Below, piece after piece: positions 48,368 to 56,388 of a stretch of DNA of 58,735 nt. The stretch is taken from positions 1 to 58,735 of the forward strand of contig NZ_BCQP01000075.1 in the NCBI RefSeq assembly GCF_001552135.1, in the 5' to 3' direction. A program made the position numbers and the translations under genes. Within the stretch, counting starts at the first letter, position 1. The number at the start of each line of letters is the position of its first letter. The notes under the pieces were generated by a model. That model had not been told where the DNA came from and made no database searches. It was given only the letters and a program-made list of their open reading frames with translations. The stretch comes from Actinomadura chibensis NBRC 106107 (GTDB lineage: Bacteria; Actinomycetota; Actinomycetes; Streptosporangiales; Streptosporangiaceae).

Positions 48368-49330
48368 GTGAACGTCGTGGGGCATCTGCGGTGCTTCGTC
48401 ATGGTCGCGGAGGAGCTGCACTTCGGCCGCGCGGCGGAGCGCCTCGGCATGGCCCAGCCGCCGCTGAGCCAGCGGATCAAGCGGCTGGAGCGGGAGCTCG
48501 GCGTCCGGCTGTTCGACCGGTCGAGCCGGAAGGTCGAGCTGACCGCGCCCGGACGCCTCCTGCTGGACGAGGCCCGTGACATCCTCACCCGCGTGGACCG
48601 CGTCTACTCCGTCGCCGAGCGCGCCCGGCTCGGCGAGTCCCGCGCCGTGCGGGCGGGCGTGCCGAGCGACCTCGGCGGGCCGATCGTCGCCGCGCTGATC
48701 GCCGCGTTCCGGGCGCGCCGCCCGGACGTGCGGCTCGACCTGCGCGAGGCGGGGACGGCCGAGCAGGTCCGCGCGCTGGCGGAGGGCGCGCTGGACGCGG
48801 CGGTCGTGCGGCACCCGTGCGACTCCCGCGACCTGGAGCTCGGCCCGATGCTCGGCCGCCCGCTCGGCGTCCTGCTGCCCGCCGGTTCCGACCTCGCCGC
48901 GTCCCCCGAGGTGCATCTCGCCGACCTCGCCGGGCGCGACCTCGTCCTGCCGCCGCGTGCGGAGGCGCCCGGCGCGCACGACGAGCTGCTGGCGAGCTGC
49001 CGCAGGCACGGGTACGCGCCGGGCGCCGTCCACGAGGCGCGGCACCCGGAGTTCGCGCTCGGGCTCGTCCTCGCCGGGACGGCGGTGGCGCTCGTCCCCC
49101 GCGCCGACGTCCCGGCCGGGACGGCGTGGCGTCCGCTCGTGGGCGAGCCGCTCGCCTGGCGGACGTCGTGCGCGTGGCGGCGTGCCCGCGACCCCGAGCA
49201 CGCCCGCGCGATCGCCGACTTCACCGCCGTCGCGACGGCCGTCCTGCGCCGCGAGGCGGGCATGACCCCGCTGGACGCCGCCCCCGCCCGCCGCGTCGTC
49301 CCGCGCCCCTCTTCCGGGTTCCTCGCATGA
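48368..49330 (+). CDS. LysR-family transcriptional regulator
   Basis: 320 residues. LysR winged helix at about 3-62 (R-C-F-V-M-V-A-E-E-L-H-F-G-R-A-A-E-R-L) and effector domain at 88-290. GTG start without ribosome site, possibly leaderless. It is divergent from the PBP gene, and its stop overlaps the ATG of a beta-lactamase-fold protein (ATGA). This gene order recalls AmpR-type control of beta-lactamase by a LysR protein, though AmpR genes are divergent from their target. Effector unknown; a cell-wall fragment is a guess. Confidence 0.88.
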   Translation: MNVVGHLRCFVMVAEELHFGRAAERLGMAQPPLSQRIKRLERELGVRLFDRSSRKVELTAPGRLLLDEARDILTRVDRVYSVAERARLGESRAVRAGVPSDLGGPIVAALIAAFRARRPDVRLDLREAGTAEQVRALAEGALDAAVVRHPCDSRDLELGPMLGRPLGVLLPAGSDLAASPEVHLADLAGRDLVLPPRAEAPGAHDELLASCRRHGYAPGAVHEARHPEFALGLVLAGTAVALVPRADVPAGTAWRPLVGEPLAWRTSCAWRRARDPEHARAIADFTAVATAVLRREAGMTPLDAAPARRVVPRPSSGFLA

Positions 49331-50211
49331 GCGACGTGAACGAGCGGATCGAGGACGAGTTCGGGGCGGCCGGGGTCGCCGGGTGGCTGCACGCCGTGGA
49401 CGTCGACACCGGGCGGGAGGTGTCGGTCGGGGCCGATGAGCCGGTGGTGCTCGCGTCGGTGTTCAAGGTGCCGCTGCTCGTCGCGTTCCACCGGCAGGCG
49501 GCGTCCGGCCTGCTCGACCCGTCCGAGCAGGTCACCCTCCGTCCCGAGGACCGCACCGCCGGGCCCACGGGGGTGTCGGGGATGCTGGACGAGGTCCGCA
49601 TGTCCCTCCGCGACCTCACCTTCCTGATGATCACCGTGAGCGACAACGCCGCCGCCGACGTCGTCCTGGACAGGGTCGGCCGCGGCGCGGTCAACGCGAC
49701 CGCCGAGGCGCTCGGCCTGCCGGGCACGGTCGTGGAGGTCAGCGGCCGCGAGCTGCACGAGTCCCTCCTCGCCGACGCGGGCGCGGCCACCTTCGGCGAA
49801 GTGTGGGCGCGGCTGGACGAGCCGGGCGTCCGCGAAGGGCTCCGCGTCCTCGACCCGCTCCGGACGAGCCGCAGCACCCCCCGCGACATGACCCGCCTGC
49901 TGTCGCTGATCTGGCGGGACGAGGCCGCGCCCGCCGAGGGCTGCGCCGCGATGCGCCGCGTGTTCGGGCTCCAGGTGTGGCCGCACCGGCTGTCGTCCGG
50001 GTTCCCCTACGACGACGTCCTCGTGAGCGGCAAGACCGGTACATTGCCGACGCTCCGCAACGAGGTCGGCGTCGTCGAGTACCCGGACGGCGGCCGCTAC
50101 GCCGTCGCCGTGTTCACCCGCTCGCTGCTGCCGATCGCCGTCCTGCCGCAGGCCGACGCCGTGATCGGGACGGCCGCGCGGCTCGCCGTGGAGACTTTGC
50201 GCGGTCCGTAA
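49327..50211 (+). CDS. Beta-lactamase-fold serine hydrolase without signal peptide
   Basis: 294 residues. Class A elements S44-V-F-K47, S105-D-N and K236-T-G are in the right order and spacing. The N-terminus M-S-D-V-N-E-R-I-E-D is hydrophilic, so there is no Sec or lipoprotein signal, and no twin-Arg. It should stay in the cytoplasm unless a longer start exists; its ATG overlaps the LysR stop, which makes a longer form unlikely. An E-x-x-L-N omega motif is not evident, so it may be a peptidase or esterase with the beta-lactamase fold rather than a resistance enzyme. Confidence 0.82.
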   Translation: MSDVNERIEDEFGAAGVAGWLHAVDVDTGREVSVGADEPVVLASVFKVPLLVAFHRQAASGLLDPSEQVTLRPEDRTAGPTGVSGMLDEVRMSLRDLTFLMITVSDNAAADVVLDRVGRGAVNATAEALGLPGTVVEVSGRELHESLLADAGAATFGEVWARLDEPGVREGLRVLDPLRTSRSTPRDMTRLLSLIWRDEAAPAEGCAAMRRVFGLQVWPHRLSSGFPYDDVLVSGKTGTLPTLRNEVGVVEYPDGGRYAVAVFTRSLLPIAVLPQADAVIGTAARLAVETLRGP

Positions 50212-50287
50212 CGCTCCATAGCACGAACCCGGCAGACCGATACCGGCGATTGGCCGTGCCGTCGACCCGGCACCTGCTCCGGAAACG

Positions 50288-50293
50288 TAGGCT
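50288..50293 (+). promoter_or_regulatory. -10 element before the AAA+ gene
   Basis: TAGGCT identical to the patatin -10. It would place the start near 50300, just ahead of a GGGAG ribosome site at 50317-50321, and supports the TTG start at 50328. Confidence 0.4.
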
Positions 50294-50327
50294 GTACCCC
50301 GTCTTTGATCGTCCTTGGGAGACTTCT

Positions 50328-53045
50328 TTGCGGCTGCCGGAGCATCTGGAGCTACTGCTCACCGACGAGCCGGTGCTCGACGTCTACTCGTACGGTCCGT
50401 GGCGCGTCCCCGACGGCCTGTTCGAGGAGATCTCGGCGCGGATCGACGGGCTCGCGGCCGACCCGCGCGCCGCCGACCTGACCACCGACGAGCACAAGCT
50501 CCTCACCCTGCCCGCGTCGCTGGTCACGGCCGAGATCTTCGGGATCCTCGCGTTCCTGCCGGGCGGCGGCGCGATCAAGGCGGGCTCGTACTCGCAGCTC
50601 CCCGAGCGGCTGCTGCACGGCCACCTCGTGAACCCGGGCCCGCTCAGCACCCGGATGACGCGCTGGGACGCGCCCGGCGGCCGATGGCGGCCACCGGTCG
50701 ACTGGCTGATCGAGGCGCCCGAGCGGGAGCTCGCGATCGAGCTGGCCCGCGACTGCCTGGCCGCGCTGGAGGGCATCGAGCCGCTGGAGGAGCGCCGCAA
50801 GGCGCTGCTGCGCCTCTACGACGACCCGCCGACCTGCGACGTCAACCTGCCGAAGATGGAGCTGCGGGAGAACTGGCACGCGCACGCGGGCGACGACATC
50901 GTCACGGCGGTGCCGGAGCTGCTCGGCCCGGTCGGCTACCTGGAGTGGGTGTGCGGGGGGCTGCTGTCGTCCTTCGAGCACCTGATGGAGGCGGCGCCGA
51001 GGGACGAGAACGCCGAGGTCCACCTGAGCCAGCTCCTCCTGCAGGGGAGCATGGAGCACGTCCCGGCGGAGCTGTCGGTCGCGCTCGGCGAGGACCGCTA
51101 CCGCGAGCTGCAGCGCCGGTTCCCGGCCGAGCGGCGCGGGTTCAAGCCGGGCGCGTGGCAGGAGCGGACGCGGGCGTGGCTCGTCCGCGCGCTGGTCGCC
51201 GGGGCCGCGGACGCCTGCCGGGGCTGGCTCGACATGGCGATGCGGTTCATCGCGATCGTGCAGGGGCTGCCGGGCGACCCGTGGTTCCCGAAGGCCGAGT
51301 GGATCCCGGTCGGCCAGTTCCAGACCGACCTGCGCCGCCTGTACGCGCCGCGCCGCCGGGTCGTGAACCCGCTGACCGAGACGTTGAAGAGCGTCCCGGC
51401 GGACGCCGCCGAGGCCCGTCCCGAGCGGGGCGGCCGATCGGAGATCGCGACGTCGCTGGTGGAGCAGGCCGAGCTGGTCGCCGCGCTGGACGAGCTGACC
51501 CGCGGCGACGCGCCGGTCCGGCTGCTGGTCGCGGGCCCGGACGGCACCGGCAAGCGGGACGCGGCGCAGGAGCTGGCGAAGGCGCTGTCCCTCGGCCGCG
51601 ACCCGCACTGGGTGTCGGACAACCTGTTCACCGGCCAGCGCCTGTCGGACGCGGTCGCGAAGCTGCACGCCGACGCCCGCGACTGCGCGGGCGACCGGCT
51701 GCTCGTCATCGAGGGCCTGGACGGCATCGTCACCGACCCCGGCAACGGCGAGGCCATCGCCGCCGAGCTGCACCGGCTGCTCGCCGTCCACCCCGACCTG
51801 CACCTCGTGGCGCTGTGCGACACGGGCGGGGACGAGCGGATCCGCGAGATCAACCCCGTCCTGCCGCACCGGTTCCGGGTCGTGCGGACGCACCCGTTCA
51901 CCGCCGAGGGGCACGCGGAGCTGTTCCGCCGGGCGCTGGACGCGCGCGGCGCCCGCGCCACCCGGCAGGCCGTGGCCGCGGCGGGCGAGCTGCTCGCCGC
52001 GACGCCGCCGATGCAGACGCTCCGCAACGCCCGGCTCGCGCCGCACCTCGCCGACCAGGTCGTCGCGGTCGCGGCGGAGCGGGCCGCGAAGAACGGCACG
52101 GCCGAGCTGGTCGTCCGCAAGCAGGACATCCCGGAGACGCTCGACACGTCCCGCGCCGCCGGGAACCCGCTCGCCGAGCTGCACGACCTCACCGGGCTCG
52201 ACACGGTCAAGCACGAGATCGCGCTGCTCGTCGCGGGGACGCACGCGGCGCGGCTGCGCGCCGAGTCCGGGCTGCGGATCACGCCGCCGACCCGGCACAT
52301 GGTGTTCACCGGCAACCCCGGCACCGGCAAGACGATGGTGGCGCGGCTGCTCGGACGCATCTACAAGCGGCTCGGGGTGCTGTCGTCCGGGCATCTGGTG
52401 GAGGCGTCCCGCGCGCACCTCGTCGGCGAGTACATCGGGCAGACCGCGCCGCGCACCCGCCGCCTGGTGGAGCGGGCGCTCGGCGGCGTCCTGTTCATCG
52501 ACGAGGCGTACACGCTGACGCAGTCGCCGCTGAAGGGCGACTACGGGCACGAGGCGATCGCCGAGCTGGTCAAGCTGATGGAGGACCACCGCGACGACCT
52601 CGTGGTGATCGTCGCGGGCTACCAGCAGGAGATGGCCGAGTTCCTCGCCGCCAACCCGGGCCTCGACTCGCGGTTCCCGAAGCAGATCCACTTCCCGGAC
52701 TACTCCGACGACGAGCTGATCACCGTGTTCGGGCAGCTCGCCGCCGCGGACGGGTTCCGGCTCGCGGACGGCACCGAGGACGTCCTGCGCGCGATGCTGC
52801 GCCGCGCCCCGCGCGGCCCGTCGTTCGGCAACGGCCGGCTGATGCGCAACATGCTGGACGTGGCCGTCGCGAACCAGGCCGACCGGGTCGCGTCCGTCGC
52901 CGTCGCGGCGAAGCGGATCACCCCGCAGGGCAAGGGCGGCAAGCCCGTCAAGCCGCCGACGAAGAGGGAACTGATCACCCTCACCGCCGAGGACCTGCCG
53001 CCGCTGCTCGAACACCCGGAGGAATTCTTCGGTTTGTACCTCTGA
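50328..53045 (+). CDS. Large AAA+ ATPase with degenerate first and CbbX/SpoVK-type second AAA domain
   Basis: 905 residues from a TTG with GGGAG six bases upstream; a GTG 24 codons earlier is possible. Residues 1-345 form an alpha-rich region that I do not recognise. A first P-loop G-P-D-G-T-G-K-R (403-410) is followed by L-L-V-I-E-G, which lacks the Walker B Asp-Glu pair, so this domain is probably inactive. The second domain has G-N-P-G-T-G-K-T (662-669), V-L-F-I-D-E-A (D725, E726) and the R-F-P-K sensor region of CbbX/SpoVK/EccA-type remodellers. The next gene, 52 bases on, is an ArdC-N/Toprim fusion. Substrate unknown. Confidence 0.85.
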   Translation: MRLPEHLELLLTDEPVLDVYSYGPWRVPDGLFEEISARIDGLAADPRAADLTTDEHKLLTLPASLVTAEIFGILAFLPGGGAIKAGSYSQLPERLLHGHLVNPGPLSTRMTRWDAPGGRWRPPVDWLIEAPERELAIELARDCLAALEGIEPLEERRKALLRLYDDPPTCDVNLPKMELRENWHAHAGDDIVTAVPELLGPVGYLEWVCGGLLSSFEHLMEAAPRDENAEVHLSQLLLQGSMEHVPAELSVALGEDRYRELQRRFPAERRGFKPGAWQERTRAWLVRALVAGAADACRGWLDMAMRFIAIVQGLPGDPWFPKAEWIPVGQFQTDLRRLYAPRRRVVNPLTETLKSVPADAAEARPERGGRSEIATSLVEQAELVAALDELTRGDAPVRLLVAGPDGTGKRDAAQELAKALSLGRDPHWVSDNLFTGQRLSDAVAKLHADARDCAGDRLLVIEGLDGIVTDPGNGEAIAAELHRLLAVHPDLHLVALCDTGGDERIREINPVLPHRFRVVRTHPFTAEGHAELFRRALDARGARATRQAVAAAGELLAATPPMQTLRNARLAPHLADQVVAVAAERAAKNGTAELVVRKQDIPETLDTSRAAGNPLAELHDLTGLDTVKHEIALLVAGTHAARLRAESGLRITPPTRHMVFTGNPGTGKTMVARLLGRIYKRLGVLSSGHLVEASRAHLVGEYIGQTAPRTRRLVERALGGVLFIDEAYTLTQSPLKGDYGHEAIAELVKLMEDHRDDLVVIVAGYQQEMAEFLAANPGLDSRFPKQIHFPDYSDDELITVFGQLAAADGFRLADGTEDVLRAMLRRAPRGPSFGNGRLMRNMLDVAVANQADRVASVAVAAKRITPQGKGGKPVKPPTKRELITLTAEDLPPLLEHPEEFFGLYL

Positions 53046-53097
53046 CTGGGTATGACCTGAGATGGCTTCCCCGCCCGCCGACGGCGAGGAGGCTTCC

Positions 53098-54657
53098 ATG
53101 GGCCGCGACGAGCGGCTGCTGCGCGGTGTCGCCGACCGGGAGACGGCCCGGCTCCGGGACGGGACGCTCCCCTGGTCCCGCTGGCTCGACCAGGCGGCGG
53201 TGCACGGCCGCCGCCACGACTACACCGGCATCCTGCTGATCGGCGCGCAGTGGCGGGGCGCGGCCGACGTCCGCTCCTACGAGGAGTGGCGGTCGGCGGG
53301 ACGCCAGGTCAGGAAGGGCGAGACGGGCATCCGCGTCCTCGGCCGGACGGGCGCGCCGCGCGCCGTGTTCGACGTGACGCAGACCGAGGGCCTGCCGCTC
53401 CCCGCGCCCGGCCCGCCGCCGCCCGGCGCCGAACGCCACGTCGCGGCGCTGACGGTGAACGCCCCGGGCGAGTCTCCTGCGGGGGGACGACCCCCCGCAC
53501 CCCCTGAGACGGGCGGGGTGGTCCGGCGGGTGGAGGCCGACTCGGTAGCGTTTCTCGTCGCGTCCTGGCTCGGCCTCGAACCGGAGATGCCCGCCTTCCC
53601 GGACCGCGCGTTCTGGGCCGGGCCCGGCCTGGGCGACCGCATCCTGCGGACGGCGCGCCGCGTGTACGGCCGGGCGTCGGGAGCGTCGCGGGACGGGATC
53701 ACCGCCGACGCCGAGCGCTTCTTCCGCGCCGCCCTCGGCGGGAGCTGGGTGCCCGCCTACCTGGCCGAACGCGGCTTCCCGCCGGGCGTGCAGGCGCGCT
53801 GGCGGATCGGGTACGCGCCCGCCGGGCGGCGCGCCCTCACCGAGCACCTGCGGACGCGCGGCCACACCGAGGACGCGATCGTCGCGGCCGGGCTCGCCCG
53901 CCGCGACCCGGCCGGGCGCGTGCGCGACACGTTCCGCGACCGCGCGGTGTTCGCGATCCGCACCGTGGACGGCGCGGTCGCGGGCTTCATCGGACGCCGC
54001 CGTGACCGCGCCCCCGGCCCCAAGTACCTCAACGGCCCGGACACGTCCCTCTTCCACAAGGGCGAACTGCTGTACGGGCTGCACGAGGCGCGCGACCGGC
54101 TCGCGGCGGGGGCGCGCCCGGTGGTGGTCGAAGGACCGCTGGACGCGATCGCGGTGACGCTCGCGGGCCCCACCGAGTACGCGGCCGTCGCGACCTGCGG
54201 GCTCGCGCTCACCTCGGCGCAGCTCGGCGCGCTCGCCGACACCGCCGACCTCGACCGGGCGGGCGTCCTCGTCGCGCTGGACGGCGACCCGGCCGGACGG
54301 TCCGGCGCCGTTCGCGCCTGGGAGCGGCTCGCCCGCGTCGGCGGGCCGGTCGAGCTGGCGGCGCTGCCCCTCGGACGCGACCCGGCCGACGTCCTCCGGG
54401 CGGAGGGGCGCGCGGCCCTCCTCCGGGCGCTCCGCGCCCGCGCACCACTGATGGACGCGGTCGTCGACGCCGCGCTCACCCGCGCGGGCGGGACGCTCGG
54501 CACGCCGGAGGAGCGGCTGACCGCGATCCGCGCCGCGTCCGGGGTCGTCGCGTCCCGTCCGGCGGAGGCGGCGCGCCAGGTCGTCCGGATCGCGTCGAGG
54601 ACGGACGTGCCGCCCGCCCTCGTCACCGAGATCCTCCTCGACACCGTCAGCCCGTGA
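53098..54657 (+). CDS. ArdC-N domain / DnaG-type Toprim primase-like fusion protein
   Basis: 519 residues. Residues about 5-82 resemble the N-terminal domain of ArdC antirestriction/ssDNA-binding proteins (W-S-R-W, L-L-I-G-A-Q-W, S-Y-E-E-W-R-S-A-G-R-Q-V-R-K-G-E-T-G-I). Residues about 200-440 match the DnaG core: basic R-R-R-D-R-A-P-G-P-K-Y-L-N-G-P-D-T-S-L-F-equivalent loop, then Toprim motifs V-E-G-P-L-D (E345, D349) and L-D-G-D (D395, D397). No DnaG zinc-binding domain or DnaB-binding domain is seen. Such fusions occur on mobile elements, but this copy has host-like GC. A palindromic element is inserted in the linker near 125-140. Confidence 0.8.
   Translation: MGRDERLLRGVADRETARLRDGTLPWSRWLDQAAVHGRRHDYTGILLIGAQWRGAADVRSYEEWRSAGRQVRKGETGIRVLGRTGAPRAVFDVTQTEGLPLPAPGPPPPGAERHVAALTVNAPGESPAGGRPPAPPETGGVVRRVEADSVAFLVASWLGLEPEMPAFPDRAFWAGPGLGDRILRTARRVYGRASGASRDGITADAERFFRAALGGSWVPAYLAERGFPPGVQARWRIGYAPAGRRALTEHLRTRGHTEDAIVAAGLARRDPAGRVRDTFRDRAVFAIRTVDGAVAGFIGRRRDRAPGPKYLNGPDTSLFHKGELLYGLHEARDRLAAGARPVVVEGPLDAIAVTLAGPTEYAAVATCGLALTSAQLGALADTADLDRAGVLVALDGDPAGRSGAVRAWERLARVGGPVELAALPLGRDPADVLRAEGRAALLRALRARAPLMDAVVDAALTRAGGTLGTPEERLTAIRAASGVVASRPAEAARQVVRIASRTDVPPALVTEILLDTVSP
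53472..53510. repeat. REP-like palindrome inside the Toprim gene
   Basis: GCGGGGGG-acga-CCCCCCGC (53479-53498) is a perfect 8-bp stem, flanked by GTCTC (53472-53476) and GAGAC (53506-53510). It is in frame and encodes a Pro/Gly-rich linker. Its form is that of a small extragenic palindrome that has entered coding sequence. Confidence 0.6.
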
Positions 54658-54684
54658 CCACCGTCAGCCCGTGACCACCGTCAG
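54642..54684. repeat. 17-bp tandem repeat across two convergent stop codons
   Basis: CACCGTCAGCCCGTGAC is repeated at 54642-54658 and 54659-54675, with a partial third copy to 54684. The first copy holds the TGA of the Toprim gene and the second holds the TCA (reverse stop) of the amidase gene. Confidence 0.75.
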
Positions 54685-55938
54685 GCGGGCGGCGGCGGCG
54701 AAGAGGAGGCTCTCGGCGCCGCGCCGGGTGACGAGCTGCGCGCCGACCGGGAGGCCGCCGACCGTCCCGGCGGGGACGCTCAGCGCGGGCAGCCCGAGGA
54801 CGTTCCACGCGCAGGTGAGGCTGACCAGCGTCGGGACGTGCGGTCCGAGCGGCCCCTCCGTTTCGCCGATCTTCGGCGCGGTGATCGGCAAGGTCGGCAT
54901 GGCGAGCAGGTCGTAGCGGTCGAGCAGCCCCTCGACCTGGCGGGCGAACGCGTCCCGCTCCCGGAACGCCCGCACGTACCGCCAGCCGGGCGTCTCGGCC
55001 GCGCGCCGGAGCCGTTCGAGCGTCGGCGGCTGGTACAGCTCCGGCGCCTCGGCGACGCGCTCGGCGTGGACGTCGTACGCCTCGCTGTCCTGGATGAAGC
55101 GGAAGACCCGCCGCAGCTCGGCGAAGTCGAGCGTCTCGGACGGCGCGTCCGGGAACAGCGCCCGGACGGCCGCCTCCACCTCGGGGTCGATGGCCTGCGG
55201 CTCGATCCAGGCGACGCGCCCGCCGTCCGACACCGGGTCGATGGGGGCGACGAGCGCCTCATAGGCGACGCGGCAGTCGTCCGCCGACCCGGCGAGGAGG
55301 CCGACGTGGTCGAAGGACGTCGACAGCGGGAACACCCCGCCGGTCGGGATGGAGCCGAAGGCGGGCTTGAACCCGGCGATCCCGCAGAACGCCGCCGGGA
55401 TCCGCACCGACCCGCCGGTGTCGGTGCCGAGGGCGAGCGGAACGGTCCCCGCCGCGACCGCGACGGCGCTGCCGCTGCTCGACCCGCCGGACATCCGCTC
55501 CCGGTCGTGGGGGTTGCGGACGGGCCCGTCCACCGTCACGTCGCCGCTGCCCCCGTAGGCGAACTCGTGCGTGCCGGTCTTGCCGACGATCACCGCGCCC
55601 GCGTCGCGCAGCAGCCGGACGCAGTCGGCGTCGGCGTCGGCGACGTGCCCGGCGAAGTGCGCGGAGCCCATGCCGGTCGGCAGCCCGGCGACGTCGATGA
55701 TGTCCTTCACCGCGACGGGGATCCCGTGCAGCGGGCCCCGGTCGGCGCCGGACGCGAGTTCCCCGTCCGCCCGCCGCGCCGCCGCCTCCGCCCCCGCGCA
55801 GTCGACGGTCACGAAGGCGTTCAGCTCCGGATCGACCGACTCCAGCGCGCCCGCGAGGAGCCCGGCCGCCGACTCGTCCCCGGACCGCAGCGCGCGGCCG
55901 AGCTCCGTCAGCGTCCGGCCGGTGAAGAACCCGCCCAT
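54664..55938 (-). CDS. Amidase signature family protein
   Basis: 424 residues. Ser-cisSer-Lys triad: K78 (V-A-V-K-D-I), the G-G-S-S-S-G-S loop (153-157) and S177 in D-T-G-G-S-V-R. Length and the A-G-L-P-T-G-M-G-S region are like AtzF/allophanate-hydrolase-type or general amidases; there is no gatB or gatC beside it, so it is not the Glu-tRNA amidotransferase subunit. Cytoplasmic. ATG with GGGAG six bases upstream. Four tandem 12-13 bp repeats lie directly before it, suggesting tight control. Substrate unknown. Confidence 0.9.
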   Translation of the reverse strand: MGGFFTGRTLTELGRALRSGDESAAGLLAGALESVDPELNAFVTVDCAGAEAAARRADGELASGADRGPLHGIPVAVKDIIDVAGLPTGMGSAHFAGHVADADADCVRLLRDAGAVIVGKTGTHEFAYGGSGDVTVDGPVRNPHDRERMSGGSSSGSAVAVAAGTVPLALGTDTGGSVRIPAAFCGIAGFKPAFGSIPTGGVFPLSTSFDHVGLLAGSADDCRVAYEALVAPIDPVSDGGRVAWIEPQAIDPEVEAAVRALFPDAPSETLDFAELRRVFRFIQDSEAYDVHAERVAEAPELYQPPTLERLRRAAETPGWRYVRAFRERDAFARQVEGLLDRYDLLAMPTLPITAPKIGETEGPLGPHVPTLVSLTCAWNVLGLPALSVPAGTVGGLPVGAQLVTRRGAESLLFAAAARLTVVTG

Positions 55939-55947
55939 GCCATCTCC

Positions 55948-55997
55948 CTGTGTACGACCCTTGTATACGACGCTTGTATACGACCCTGTGTACGACC
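55948..55997. promoter_or_regulatory. Four tandem 12-13 bp repeats upstream of the amidase gene
   Basis: Units CTGTGTACGACC (55948-55959), CTTGTATACGACG (55960-55972), CTTGTATACGACC (55973-55985) and CTGTGTACGACC (55986-55997). The two inner copies contain GTATAC; the outer two are identical. The array begins 10 bases from the amidase ATG. Likely a multi-site operator for amidase, overlapping its promoter or leader. Confidence 0.6.
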
Positions 55998-56151
55998 TGG
56001 CTGTGCTGCGTAGCATGACAGAACGCCCGGTCCGGACGGGCGCCCCGGCGGGCGGGCCGCCGGTCGCGCTGTGTCGCCCGCTCGTCGCGGAGCGTGAGCC
56101 GATCGTCGCACGGACTCGACCGCCGGTCGACCGCACGCCCGGACCCCGATA

Positions 56152-56335
56152 CCTACGCGCCGGTAGGCGGCAGGCTTCAACGCACCTAGTGAGACGCTCC
56201 CACCGGTTCGCTGGGGGGCGGGGCGGAGGCCGCGCCGCCGCTCGGCGCGGCGACCGCCCCTGTAACCGGTGACGTCCTCGACCAGGTGGGGAGCGAGCCA
56301 CGGCGGCGTAAGGCGCACCCACGCCGCCGTGGCTC
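56152..56335 (+). promoter_or_regulatory. Structured region upstream of phosphoketolase (three stem-loops)
   Basis: Three inverted repeats in series: CCTAC/GTAGG (56152-56167); a compound hairpin with outer arms CACCGGTT (56201-56208) / AACCGGTG (56264-56271), middle arms GGGGCGG / CCGCCCC and inner arms CCGCGCCG / CGGCGCGG (56220-56260); and a perfect 15-bp stem GAGCCACGGCGGCGT (56295-56309) with its complement at 56321-56335. All lie in the 450-base gap 55939-56388, which has no gene. It could be a regulatory leader of xfp, or terminators. It matches no riboswitch that I know. Confidence 0.5.
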
Positions 56336-56374
56336 CGTCGCCCTCGCCGGACGGTTGAGACCGCCGATCGCGGG

Positions 56375-56388
56375 GACGTGCATACGTC
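56375..56388. promoter_or_regulatory. Small palindrome abutting the phosphoketolase start
   Basis: GACGT-gcat-ACGTC (56375-56388) ends at the base before the GTG start codon. A bound regulator or the hairpin would block translation initiation. Confidence 0.4.

Noticed and set aside
50315..53239. Second open frame covering the AAA+ gene
   Set aside because: Only the frame starting at 50328 contains Walker motifs; the other gives Arg/Pro/Ala-rich sequence.
50328..54657. Integrated mobile element
   Set aside because: ArdC-N domains are common on mobile elements, but there is no integrase, att-like repeat, tRNA junction or change in GC around these two genes.
54664..55938. GatA subunit of Asp/Glu-tRNA amidotransferase
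   Set aside because: No gatB or gatC beside it and the sequence is nearer to general amidases; assigned only to the amidase signature family.
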